A stretch of 37,197 nucleotides of DNA from the NCBI GenBank assembly GCA_021808445.1, contig JAKBBP010000011.1:1534-38730 (forward strand), read 5' to 3'. Position 1 is the stretch's first letter. The number at the start of each line of letters is the position of its first letter. A model generated the notes under the pieces. The model worked only from the letters and a program-made list of their open reading frames with translations. It searched no databases and was not told the DNA's origin. A program made the position numbers and the translations under genes. The stretch comes from Pseudomonadota bacterium. Lineage in GTDB: Bacteria > Pseudomonadota > Gammaproteobacteria > Burkholderiales > Burkholderiaceae_C. This document shows, in pieces, positions 1 to 7,118 of this stretch.

Positions 1-26
1 CCCCTTGCCTGGATGGGCACCCAGGC

Positions 27-1364
27 TCAGCGCGACTGCTGCACGGCCAGCACCTGCTGCCTTCCGTCGCGGAATTCCTCGATGGTGACCGAGGGCGCGA
101 CCAGGTTGCCCTGCTCGGTGAAGCGGATGTTCTTCTTGGTCACGCCGTCGTAGCCGATGTCCCGCACATAGGGCAGATACCGGCTCGGCTCGACGGAGCC
201 AGCCTTGGCCATGGCTGCGGCCAGCACCATGGTCGCGTCGTAGGCATAGGGGGAGAACACCTGCACGGGCACGGAGCCGAAGCGCGCCCGATAACGTTCC
301 AGCCAGGCCGCACCCTCGGGCATGGCCTGCAGCGACAGGCCGCTCTCAGCGCACAGCGCACCGTTGACGGCCTCGCCTGCGGTCTGCGCCATCGCCGGCA
401 TGCAACTTCCATCGCCTCCGATATAGCGAGCTTCCACCCCAAGGCGCCGCATTTGGCGTAGCAAGGGACCGCCTTGCGCGTAGATTCCTCCATAGAACAG
501 CGCGTCCGGCTTCAGGGCCCGCACCCGCGTGAGCACCGCCGAGAAATCGCTGGCCTTGTCGCTGGTGTACTCGCGCGCCAGCACGCGCATGCCGGAGGCC
601 TTGGCCCCCCGGGTGAAACTGTCAGCCAGGCCCTGGCCGTACGCGGTGCGGTCGTCGATCACGACCACGCTGCGCAGATGCAGGCTGTCGGCCGCGTAGC
701 GGGCCAGGCCCTCGCCCAGCGCGGCATCGTCGGCGAGCATGCGGAAAAAGGTGGCATGTCCACGCCGCGCGATGCTGGTGTCGGTGGACGCAGGGGTGAT
801 CTGCGCAATTCCGGCGCGAGCGTAGATGGCCGCGGCCGGCACGGTGCAGCCGCTGCTCGCATGGCCCACGACACCGTGGACCTTCTGGTCCACGAATTTC
901 TGCGCGACCTGGGCCGCCTGGCGCGGGTCCCCCTGGTCGTCCTGCGCGTCGAGTTCCCAGAGCACGCGCTTGCCACCGATGACCATGCCGCGTCGGTTGA
1001 GCTCCTCGATGGCCAGGCGCACGGCGTTGGTGTTGTCGACCCCGACCGCGGCCAGCGCACCGGTCATGGGCTCGGCGCTGCCGATACGCACGGTCACCAC
1101 CTCATCCTGCGCGAGGCAGGCGCTGGCGAGCCCGGCCAGCATGGCGCCACAGGCCGCGGACCGGAGACGAGCTCGGACGAGGCCCAGGATTCGACCAGGC
1201 TGGAAGCCGGGGATGCGGCCCGGGGCAGGCCGAGGGCCTGGATGCGGGTCGAGATGCGGGTCGAGATGCGGATCGAGATGCGGGTTGAGATGCGCGACGA
1301 GGTACGCAGCGGAATGCGCGTCCCGCATCGGGCGGCGGGCGGCGTGGGGGAAGGTGAGGGTCAT
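27..1364 (-). CDS. ABC transporter periplasmic substrate-binding protein, branched-chain amino acid (LivK) type
   Basis: Reads as a 445-residue type I periplasmic binding protein of the Leu/Ile/Val-binding family (COG0683): mature start near QDEVVTVRIGSAEP, then the family-typical 'A..Y...G...ITPASTD' region and the C-terminal 'SPYAYDATMVLAAAM' block. Such proteins deliver amino acids, amides or aromatic acids to a Liv-type permease; the ligand cannot be told from sequence. No permease or ATPase genes accompany it here, though they could lie beyond base 1. The start is odd: the only in-frame ATGs are at 1364, 1328 and 1142. The hydrophobic export segment (about residues 66-86, cleavage plausibly after CLA) comes after some 65 residues that include a PHLD tandem repeat. 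The 1142 ATG would remove most of the signal peptide, so I keep a long N-terminus. The fold assignment is secure; the true start is not. Confidence 0.88.
   Translation of the reverse strand: MTLTFPHAARRPMRDAHSAAYLVAHLNPHLDPHLDPHLDPHPGPRPAPGRIPGFQPGRILGLVRARLRSAACGAMLAGLASACLAQDEVVTVRIGSAEPMTGALAAVGVDNTNAVRLAIEELNRRGMVIGGKRVLWELDAQDDQGDPRQAAQVAQKFVDQKVHGVVGHASSGCTVPAAAIYARAGIAQITPASTDTSIARRGHATFFRMLADDAALGEGLARYAADSLHLRSVVVIDDRTAYGQGLADSFTRGAKASGMRVLAREYTSDKASDFSAVLTRVRALKPDALFYGGIYAQGGPLLRQMRRLGVEARYIGGDGSCMPAMAQTAGEAVNGALCAESGLSLQAMPEGAAWLERYRARFGSVPVQVFSPYAYDATMVLAAAMAKAGSVEPSRYLPYVRDIGYDGVTKKNIRFTEQGNLVAPSVTIEEFRDGRQQVLAVQQSR
1239..1298. repeat. 12-bp tandem repeat (5 imperfect units) in the N-terminus of the binding-protein gene
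   Basis: Five consecutive 12-base units related to gagatgcgggtc occupy this interval. They encode the PHLD-type repeat between the first start codon and the signal peptide of the substrate-binding protein. The units differ by one to three bases each, so the array is partly decayed. Its in-frame unit length allows copy-number change without frameshift. Confidence 0.85.
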
Positions 1365-1437
1365 GGCAGCGGCACGGGGAAGAGTTGGACCCCATTACAC
1401 GCCGCATGAAAAACTTTGTTACGTTTGGGGCGATATC

Positions 1438-1455
1438 CCCCCGAACGCCCGGGGG
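1438..1455 (-). terminator. GC-rich hairpin after the 124-residue ORF
   Basis: CCCCCG and CGGGGG form a 6-bp stem around a 6-base loop, 11 bases past the stop of the minus-strand 124-residue gene. There is no U-run, so this is at best a weak or attenuating terminator between that gene and the binding-protein gene. Confidence 0.3.
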
Positions 1456-1465
1456 TCACCTCGGG

Positions 1466-1840
1466 TCAGGACTCCTCGCCGTGCTCATCGAGCCACTCGT
1501 GCATGCGCGGTTGCAGGCGCTGCGCGAGTTCGGCCGCGGTCTCGCGCAGGAGCACGGCCAGGCGCGGCTCCAGCACCTCGCGCAAGGCCTGCTCGAGCTC
1601 GAGTTCCAGCACCGCCCGAGCCATCTCGGTGGAGACGGCCGGATGATCGTCCAGGCCCGGCTGCTGCGGCAGGGCTTGCACCGGAGCCTCCCGGGTCGCG
1701 CCGGCGGCGGGATGGATGGCCGCCAGCGACCCCACCACGCGAGTCTCCGGGGCCGGAATCGCCTGCGCCTGCGCCTGCGCGCGGCCCGGTGGCAGCTCGA
1801 GGATCTCGGTCAACACGGGAAGACGGCGGCCGGTGTCCAT
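1466..1840 (-). CDS. small hypothetical protein downstream of holC
   Basis: A 124-residue protein I do not recognise with certainty. The first half is Pro/Ala-rich and probably disordered. Residues from about 70 on form an acidic, Leu/Glu-rich amphipathic helical stretch (EMARAVLELELEQALREVLE and following) ending in the charged tail HEWLDEHGEES. No signal peptide or membrane segment is visible. It starts one base after the holC stop, so it is almost certainly co-transcribed and possibly coupled to holC and pepA. Burkholderiales often carry a poorly characterised protein (I recall DUF2486) at this position, and this may be a short member. The helical half could mediate dimerisation or partner binding, but this is inference. 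Confidence 0.7.
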   Translation of the reverse strand: MDTGRRLPVLTEILELPPGRAQAQAQAIPAPETRVVGSLAAIHPAAGATREAPVQALPQQPGLDDHPAVSTEMARAVLELELEQALREVLEPRLAVLLRETAAELAQRLQPRMHEWLDEHGEES

Positions 1841-1841
1841 G

Positions 1842-2264
1842 TCAGGGCTCCACGTTGCGCGGCTCGCAGCCCGCCGCGCGATAGCTGCGAAAACGCTGCC
1901 GGGCCGCCGCCTTGGCCTGCGGGTCGGATCCGACCAGCTCGATCACCCGAGGCAGCTCCTGCCAGCCCAGCACCTCCCGGGCGCCCAGATTGACCAGGCA
2001 GTCGCGGCCTTGCAGCCCCCGCACATCGGCCCCTTCGCTGAGCACGATGGAGCTGCGCGCCTCCTGCGGATCCCCGACCCGGCAATGGGCCAGGAAGTCG
2101 GGCTGGGAGAAGGTCCACAGGCGCTGGTCGAGCTCGTCGATCCACTCCGCCGGGGCACACACCACGGTGCGCGCGCCCTTGGCGTCGGCGGCTCGCAGTA
2201 GGCCGCAGCAATAGCCCAGCGGGTCGGCCACGCCGACACGGAACTCGACCCGCGGCGCGCTCAC
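1842..2264 (-). CDS. holC: DNA polymerase III chi subunit
   Basis: A 140-residue protein matching HolC. The N-terminal RVEFRVGVADPLGYCCGLLRAA resembles the family's 'F Y . . . . . . . . . C R L . . K A' start, followed by the conserved region around residues 45-60 (DELDQRLWTFSQPDFLAH) and the C-terminal R..FR.YR. Chi bridges the clamp loader (via psi) and single-stranded DNA-binding protein at the replication fork. It starts with GTG. The reading frame begins 10 bases after the pepA stop and ends one base before the next gene, so the three form one operon. The pepA-holC pairing is widespread in proteobacteria and supports the call. Confidence 0.93.
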   Translation of the reverse strand: MSAPRVEFRVGVADPLGYCCGLLRAADAKGARTVVCAPAEWIDELDQRLWTFSQPDFLAHCRVGDPQEARSSIVLSEGADVRGLQGRDCLVNLGAREVLGWQELPRVIELVGSDPQAKAAARQRFRSYRAAGCEPRNVEP

Positions 2265-2274
2265 GACCCTGCCC

Positions 2275-3750
2275 TCATCGCGGCGCCGTGCCCTGCTCCT
2301 GGGCCAGCAGGTAGTGCACCAGCAGGGGCACCGGACGTCCGGTGGCGCCCTTGTCGGCGCCGCTCTTCCAGGCGGTGCCGGCGATGTCCAGGTGCGCCCA
2401 GCGATAGGCCTTGGTGAAACGCTGCAGGAAACAGGCCGCGGTCACGCTGCCACCGGCGCGACCGGCGATGTTGGCCACGTCGGCGAAACGCGAACGCAGG
2501 CCCTCGGCGTACTCCTCGCCCAGCGGCATGCGCCAGCACGGGTCCTGGGTCTGGCGCCCGGCCTCCAGCAAGGCCTCGGCCAGCGCGTCATCGGGACTGA
2601 ACAAGCCGCTGTTGACATGGCCCAGCGCGATCACGCAGGCGCCGGTGAGCGTGGCGATGTCCACCACGCTGGCGGGCTTGAAGCGCTCGGCGTAGTTCAG
2701 CGCATCGCAAAGGATCAGGCGCCCCTCGGCATCGGTGTTGAGAATCTCGATGGTCTGGCCGGATCGGCTGGTCACCACGTCGCCGGGCTTGACGGCGGTG
2801 CCACCGGGAAGATTCTCGGTGGCGGGAATCAGGCCCACCACGTTGATGGCGGGGCGCAGGCGCGCGATCGCCTCGAAGGCGCCCAGCACGGAGGCCGCGC
2901 CCGACATGTCGAACTTCATCTCGTCCATGTCGGCGCCGGGCTTGAGCGAGATGCCGCCGCTGTCGAAGGTCACGCCCTTGCCCACCAGCACGTGGGGCGC
3001 CTGCTTCTTGGGCGCGCCGTCGTAGCGCAGCACGATGAAGCGCGGCGGCTGCTGCGATCCCTGAGCAACCGCCAGCAGCGCGCCCATGCGCTCGCGCTCG
3101 ATCTCGGCGCGCCCGAGCACCTCGACCTTCAGGCGATGACGCTTGCCCAGATCCTGCGCCACCTTGCCCAGGTGCGCGGGCGTGCAGTGGTTGCCGGGCA
3201 GGTTGGCCAGGTTGCGGCACAGGTCGACCCCGGCCTGCACGGCCACCGCCCGATCCAGGCGCGCGCGGGCCGGCGCGGCCTGGCGCGAGGGCGCGAGGAT
3301 CTGCACCGACTCGACGCGGCAGGCGGGCTCGGGGTCGGGTTTGCGCGTGGCGCTGTAGACGTAGGCGAAATCCCCGAAGGCGCGCACCGCGGCCTCGATC
3401 ACCGGCTGCTGGCCATCGGCGCAGGCCAGGTGTACCCGCGGGGCGGCCCGGCCCTTGAGGGCCGCGCAGGCCGCCGCCGCGGCCTTGCGCCAGGCTCGCC
3501 CATCGGTGGGGGCGGCTCCCAGTCCGACCAGCAAGGTGCGGCGCGCAGCCAGGCCCGGCACGCGGCCGAGCAGAAGCGTGTTGCCCAGCGCACCGGTGAA
3601 ATCTCCGTCCTGGCGCGCCTCGGCCACGGCGGCATCGACGGCTTCGGCATCGGCCAGGCCGCTGCCTTCGGCGGATTGCTGGAGGAATACGACCAGGCAA
3701 TCGCTGCGCAGCGAGGACAAGGCTTTCAGAGGGGCTATGCTAAATTCCAT
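2275..3750 (-). CDS. pepA: cytosol (leucyl) aminopeptidase, M17 family
   Basis: A 491-residue M17 metallo-aminopeptidase that removes N-terminal residues (preferring Leu) from peptides and forms a hexamer. The two-metal site is intact: K258 and D263 in VGKGVTFDSGG, D281 in MKFDMSGAA, and D340/E342 in the signature NTDAEGR, with R344 the catalytic arginine. The start at 3750 matches the usual N-terminus (MEFSIAP) and has a CAGGAG ribosome site 5 bases upstream; the frame stays open much further upstream but that extension runs antisense through lptF. First gene of pepA-holC-unknown, divergent from lptF. In E. coli PepA also acts as a DNA-binding protein; nothing here tests that. Confidence 0.97.
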   Translation of the reverse strand: MEFSIAPLKALSSLRSDCLVVFLQQSAEGSGLADAEAVDAAVAEARQDGDFTGALGNTLLLGRVPGLAARRTLLVGLGAAPTDGRAWRKAAAAACAALKGRAAPRVHLACADGQQPVIEAAVRAFGDFAYVYSATRKPDPEPACRVESVQILAPSRQAAPARARLDRAVAVQAGVDLCRNLANLPGNHCTPAHLGKVAQDLGKRHRLKVEVLGRAEIERERMGALLAVAQGSQQPPRFIVLRYDGAPKKQAPHVLVGKGVTFDSGGISLKPGADMDEMKFDMSGAASVLGAFEAIARLRPAINVVGLIPATENLPGGTAVKPGDVVTSRSGQTIEILNTDAEGRLILCDALNYAERFKPASVVDIATLTGACVIALGHVNSGLFSPDDALAEALLEAGRQTQDPCWRMPLGEEYAEGLRSRFADVANIAGRAGGSVTAACFLQRFTKAYRWAHLDIAGTAWKSGADKGATGRPVPLLVHYLLAQEQGTAPR

Positions 3751-3775
3751 GAGGGCTCCTGACGTGGCTTGGCCC

Positions 3776-3805
3776 ATTATTCCACCTGCGCAGGCCCCGT
3801 GTCTC
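3776..3805 (-). promoter_or_regulatory. candidate sigma70 promoter of pepA
   Basis: Reading the minus strand, GAGACA (3800-3805) and AATAAT (3776-3781) are separated by 18 bases, about 25 bases upstream of the pepA start. Matches to consensus are four of six and five of six. It lies in the 150-base gap shared with divergent lptF, which holds nothing else that I can identify. Confidence 0.35.
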
Positions 3806-3900
3806 GCCATCGGGCAGCAAGCGGGCGCCTCAGCCCGGCACCGGGAGCGGCCGCAGGTGGGCGCGAACCTGGTTTCCGCTTTACGCCACCACCCATTCCG

Positions 3901-5013
3901 ATGCTGCTGGACAGTTCCCTGCGCCGTGAAATGGCCCGCCATTTCGGCGCCAGCTTCACGGTGCTGTTCTCGGTCGTGCTGACCCTGCTGCTGATCCGCA
4001 TCCTGGGTCAGGCCACCGAGGGTCTGGCCAACCCGCGCGACCTGTTCCTGCTGATCGGCCTGGCTTGCCTGAGCTATCTGCAGTTCATTCTCGGCCTGGC
4101 GCTGTTCATCGCCGTGCTGATGAGCTTCTCGCGCATGCACCGCGATTCCGAGATGGTCATCTGGGCCGGAGCCGGGGCCACGCCGGGCCAGTTCTTTCGG
4201 ACGGCGCTGCGCTTCAGCGCGCCGGTGCTGGCGGTGATCGCCCTGCTCACCCTGGTGGCTTGGCCCTGGGCGAACCGGCAGGACAGCGCACTGCGCCAGC
4301 GCTTCGAACAGCGCAGCGACCTCTCCCGCGCGGCGCCGGGCCAGTTCCGGCGCTCGGCCTCGGGCATGCGCGTGTTCTTCATCGGCAAGGGCGCCGATGC
4401 CAAGGGCCTGGCCCACGACATCTTCATCCGCGATTTCTCCGACGGGCGCGAGACCGTGACCGTGGCGCGCGCGGCGGCGCTGGCCGATCGGGATGATTCG
4501 CGCTACCTGATGCTGTCCGACGGGCACCGCTATACCCACACCCTGGGCAAGGCCGACTACCAGATCACGGGTTTCCGGGAAATGGGCGTGCGCGTGTCGG
4601 CGCTGAGCAGCCCGGCGGCGAAGGTGCTGCCCGGAGCGGTCAGCCTGGCCAACACGCCGAGCCGGGAGATCGACACCCCGACCCTGGCCCTGTCGAACAA
4701 TCCGATCTGGGAAGGCGAGCTGTCCTGGCGCATCGGGGTGCCGGTGTCCACGCTGCTCCTGGTGCTGATGGCCGTGCCGCTGGCGGCGACCAATCCGCGC
4801 GCGGGACGCGCGCTGCAACTCATCGTCGCCGTACTGGTGTATCTCGTGTACCTGAACTTCCTCAACGCCACCCAACACTGGATCGAGGCCGGCAAGCTGC
4901 ACCTGGGCAGCGGCCTGCTCGCGCTGCACGGCAGCGCGCTGCTGGTGCTGCTGGCACTGGCCTATGCCAAGGATCTGCTGCCACGCCCGCTGGGCGCGCG
5001 CGCGGCGGTCTGA
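3901..5013 (+). CDS. lptF: LPS export ABC transporter permease LptF
   Basis: A 370-residue inner-membrane protein of the LptF/LptG (YjgP/YjgQ) family. With LptG and the LptB ATPase it extracts lipopolysaccharide from the inner membrane and passes it to LptC. Three N-terminal membrane helices (about 17-37, 48-76, 104-122) precede a periplasmic beta-jellyroll (about 125-270), then three C-terminal helices. The cytoplasmic loop RDSEMVIWAGAG after helix 2 is a hallmark of the family. I chose the ATG at 3901 because MLLDSSLRREMARHF is the normal N-terminus; an upstream ATG at 3769 would add 44 residues with no family counterpart. lptG begins 16 bases downstream. Confidence 0.95.
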   Translation: MLLDSSLRREMARHFGASFTVLFSVVLTLLLIRILGQATEGLANPRDLFLLIGLACLSYLQFILGLALFIAVLMSFSRMHRDSEMVIWAGAGATPGQFFRTALRFSAPVLAVIALLTLVAWPWANRQDSALRQRFEQRSDLSRAAPGQFRRSASGMRVFFIGKGADAKGLAHDIFIRDFSDGRETVTVARAAALADRDDSRYLMLSDGHRYTHTLGKADYQITGFREMGVRVSALSSPAAKVLPGAVSLANTPSREIDTPTLALSNNPIWEGELSWRIGVPVSTLLLVLMAVPLAATNPRAGRALQLIVAVLVYLVYLNFLNATQHWIEAGKLHLGSGLLALHGSALLVLLALAYAKDLLPRPLGARAAV

Positions 5014-5029
5014 GCGGGCGCAACCAAGC

Positions 5030-6121
5030 ATGCAGACCATCCGCCGCTACCTGTTCCGCCAGCTCGTGGGCGCCATCGCGCTGGTGCTGCTGGTGTTCCT
5101 GGGCCTGCTGTTCTTCCTGGACATGCTGAACCAGCTGAGCAACAACGGCCACGGCTTCGCCGCGGCCATGCTGATGGTCGCCCTGCAACTTCCTTCCCGT
5201 GCCTACGACGTGCTGCCCATCGCGGTGATCACCGGCACCGTGTACGTGCTGGCCGGGCTCGCCGCCTCCTCGGAATTCACCATCCTGCGCATGGCCGGGC
5301 TGAGCCCGCGCGTGGCCCTGCTCCAGCTGGTCGGCTTCGGCCTGCTGTGTTCCGCGCTGGTGTTCGCGCTGGGCGAATTCGCCGCGCCCGCGGCGCAACG
5401 CATGCAGGCCGCGCTGCAGGCGCACGCCTCCGGAGGACAGTTCGGGACGGCGCCCAACGCGGGCATCTGGGTCCGCAATCGTGAAGGCGCCGACGACGAC
5501 CAGATGATCAACATCGGCAGCGTGAGCTCCGACGGCGAACTGCACGATGTGCGCATCTACGTGCTCGATGACTCCGCGCACCTGCTGCGCACCGTGCGCG
5601 CGGCCAGTGCGCGGTATCAGTCCGGCGGCAGGTGGCTCTTGCACGACGTTCGCTCGGTACGCCTGCCTGGCGGCAGCTCCGGCGACGTGCAGACCAGCAC
5701 CGCCCCCACGCTGGACTGGCGCACGTCGGTGTCGCCCTCGATGCTGGACGCGCTGGTGCTCAGCCCGCAGGACATGTCGGTGTTCGACCTGTGGCGCTAC
5801 ATCTCCCATCTGCGCGCCAACGGGCAGTCGGTACAGCGCGACGAACTCGAGTTCTGGCGCAAGCTGCTGTATCCGCTCAGCGGGGTCATCATGATGATGC
5901 TGGCGCTGCCCTTTGCCTACCTGCATGCGCGCTCCGGCCAGATCAGCTGGAAGGTGTTCGCGGGCATCATGCTGGGGGTCAGCTTCATCCTGCTCAACAC
6001 CCTGGCGTCGCGCCTCGGACTGGTCGCGAACTGGCCCGTGTGGCTGGCTGTCGCCCTGCCCTACCTGCTCTACGGCAGCGGGGCCCTGGGCTTTTTCCTC
6101 TGGCGCGTGCAGCGCCACTGA
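5030..6121 (+). CDS. lptG: LPS export ABC transporter permease LptG
   Basis: A 363-residue partner of LptF with the same architecture: three membrane helices, a periplasmic jellyroll and three more helices (the last about residues 283-358). The N-terminus MQTIRRYLFRQLVGAI and the coupling loop SSEFTILRMAGLSP are typical of LptG. The ATG at 5030 lies 16 bases past the lptF stop, so the two are co-transcribed. The catalytic subunit gene lptB is not in this window, as is usual because it sits with lptA elsewhere. Confidence 0.95.
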   Translation: MQTIRRYLFRQLVGAIALVLLVFLGLLFFLDMLNQLSNNGHGFAAAMLMVALQLPSRAYDVLPIAVITGTVYVLAGLAASSEFTILRMAGLSPRVALLQLVGFGLLCSALVFALGEFAAPAAQRMQAALQAHASGGQFGTAPNAGIWVRNREGADDDQMINIGSVSSDGELHDVRIYVLDDSAHLLRTVRAASARYQSGGRWLLHDVRSVRLPGGSSGDVQTSTAPTLDWRTSVSPSMLDALVLSPQDMSVFDLWRYISHLRANGQSVQRDELEFWRKLLYPLSGVIMMMLALPFAYLHARSGQISWKVFAGIMLGVSFILLNTLASRLGLVANWPVWLAVALPYLLYGSGALGFFLWRVQRH

Positions 6122-6148
6122 CGCGGGGCCGCAGCGCTCGCCATCACC

Positions 6149-7093
6149 ATGAACCTGCACCAATTCCGCTTCCTGCAGGAGGCCGTCCGGCGCAACTTCA
6201 ATCTCACCGAGGCCGCGCGCGCACTGTTCACCTCGCAGCCTGGGGTCTCCAAGGCCATCATCGAGCTCGAGGATGAGCTCGGCGTGGAGATCTTCAGCCG
6301 CCACGGCAAGCGCATCCGCAAGCTCACGCCGCCGGGCGAGGAGGTCTTGCGCAGCGTGGAGATCATCATGCGCGAAGTGGGCAACCTCAAGCGCATCGGC
6401 CAGAACTACGCCGCGCAGGACAGCGGCCAGCTCACCATCGCAGCCACGCACACCCAGGCGCGCTACCGCCTGCCGCTGGTGGTGGCCGAGTTCCGCCGCC
6501 GATTCCCGCGCGTCAGCGTTCATCTGCTCCAGGGCAACCCCGATCAGGTGGCCGCCGCCGTGCTGGAGGAACGAGCCGACCTGGCCCTGGCCACCGAAAG
6601 CCTGCTGGACCATGCCGGCCTCGTCACCCTGCCCTGCTACGAATGGCAGCACATGGTGGTCACACCCAAGAATCACGCGCTCAACGACGTGGCCGAACTG
6701 TCGCTGGAGGATCTCGCACGCTACCCGATCGCCACCTATGGCCAGGCCTTCACCGGACGGCGCCGCATCGACCAGGCCTTTTCGCAACACGGACTGCAGC
6801 CGGACATCGTGCTCGAGGCCATCGACTCGGATGTGTTGAAGACGTATGTGGAGCTGGACCTGGGCATCGGGCTGATCGCCGAGATGGCCTTCCAGCCGGA
6901 GCGCGACACCCTGCTGGTGGGTCGGCCGGTCGGCCACCTGTTCGGGCCGAACCTCACCCGCGTGGCCTTCAAGCAGGGGGTCTACCAGCGCGGCTTCGTG
7001 TATGTGCTGGCCGAACTGCTGTCGCCGCGGCTCTCGCGCAAGCTGGTCGAGCAGGTGCTGCGCGGAGAGGCGACGGGAGATTTTTCCATCTGA
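6149..7093 (+). CDS. CysB/Cbl-type LysR-family transcriptional regulator
   Basis: A 314-residue LysR regulator of the CysB/Cbl branch. The winged helix-turn-helix spans about residues 1-60 (NFNLTEAARALFTSQPGVSK is the recognition region). The periplasmic-binding-like effector domain from about 90 on contains the CysB-typical TIAATHTQARY and ...YGQAFTGRRRID segments. CysB and Cbl activate genes for sulfate, thiosulfate or organosulfur uptake and assimilation in response to acetylserine or APS; which of the two this is cannot be decided. It follows lptG by 27 bases on the same strand and could be read from the lptFG transcript. It is convergent with the FimV-like gene, 25 bases separating the two stops. 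Confidence 0.92.
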   Translation: MNLHQFRFLQEAVRRNFNLTEAARALFTSQPGVSKAIIELEDELGVEIFSRHGKRIRKLTPPGEEVLRSVEIIMREVGNLKRIGQNYAAQDSGQLTIAATHTQARYRLPLVVAEFRRRFPRVSVHLLQGNPDQVAAAVLEERADLALATESLLDHAGLVTLPCYEWQHMVVTPKNHALNDVAELSLEDLARYPIATYGQAFTGRRRIDQAFSQHGLQPDIVLEAIDSDVLKTYVELDLGIGLIAEMAFQPERDTLLVGRPVGHLFGPNLTRVAFKQGVYQRGFVYVLAELLSPRLSRKLVEQVLRGEATGDFSI

Positions 7094-7118
7094 GGCGCTT
7101 CGCCGCGGCCATGGGCAC

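Noticed and set aside
1..26. Hairpin CCTGG...CCAGG downstream of the binding-protein gene
   Set aside because: The stem is short, there is no U-run, and it is cut by the window edge.
1385..2214. Plus-strand frames opposite holC and the 124-residue gene
   Set aside because: Antisense to the recognisable holC sequence. No ribosome site or family resemblance.
3751..5040. N-terminal extension of the pepA frame antisense through lptF
   Set aside because: The extension has no family counterpart, and a good start with ribosome site exists at 3750.
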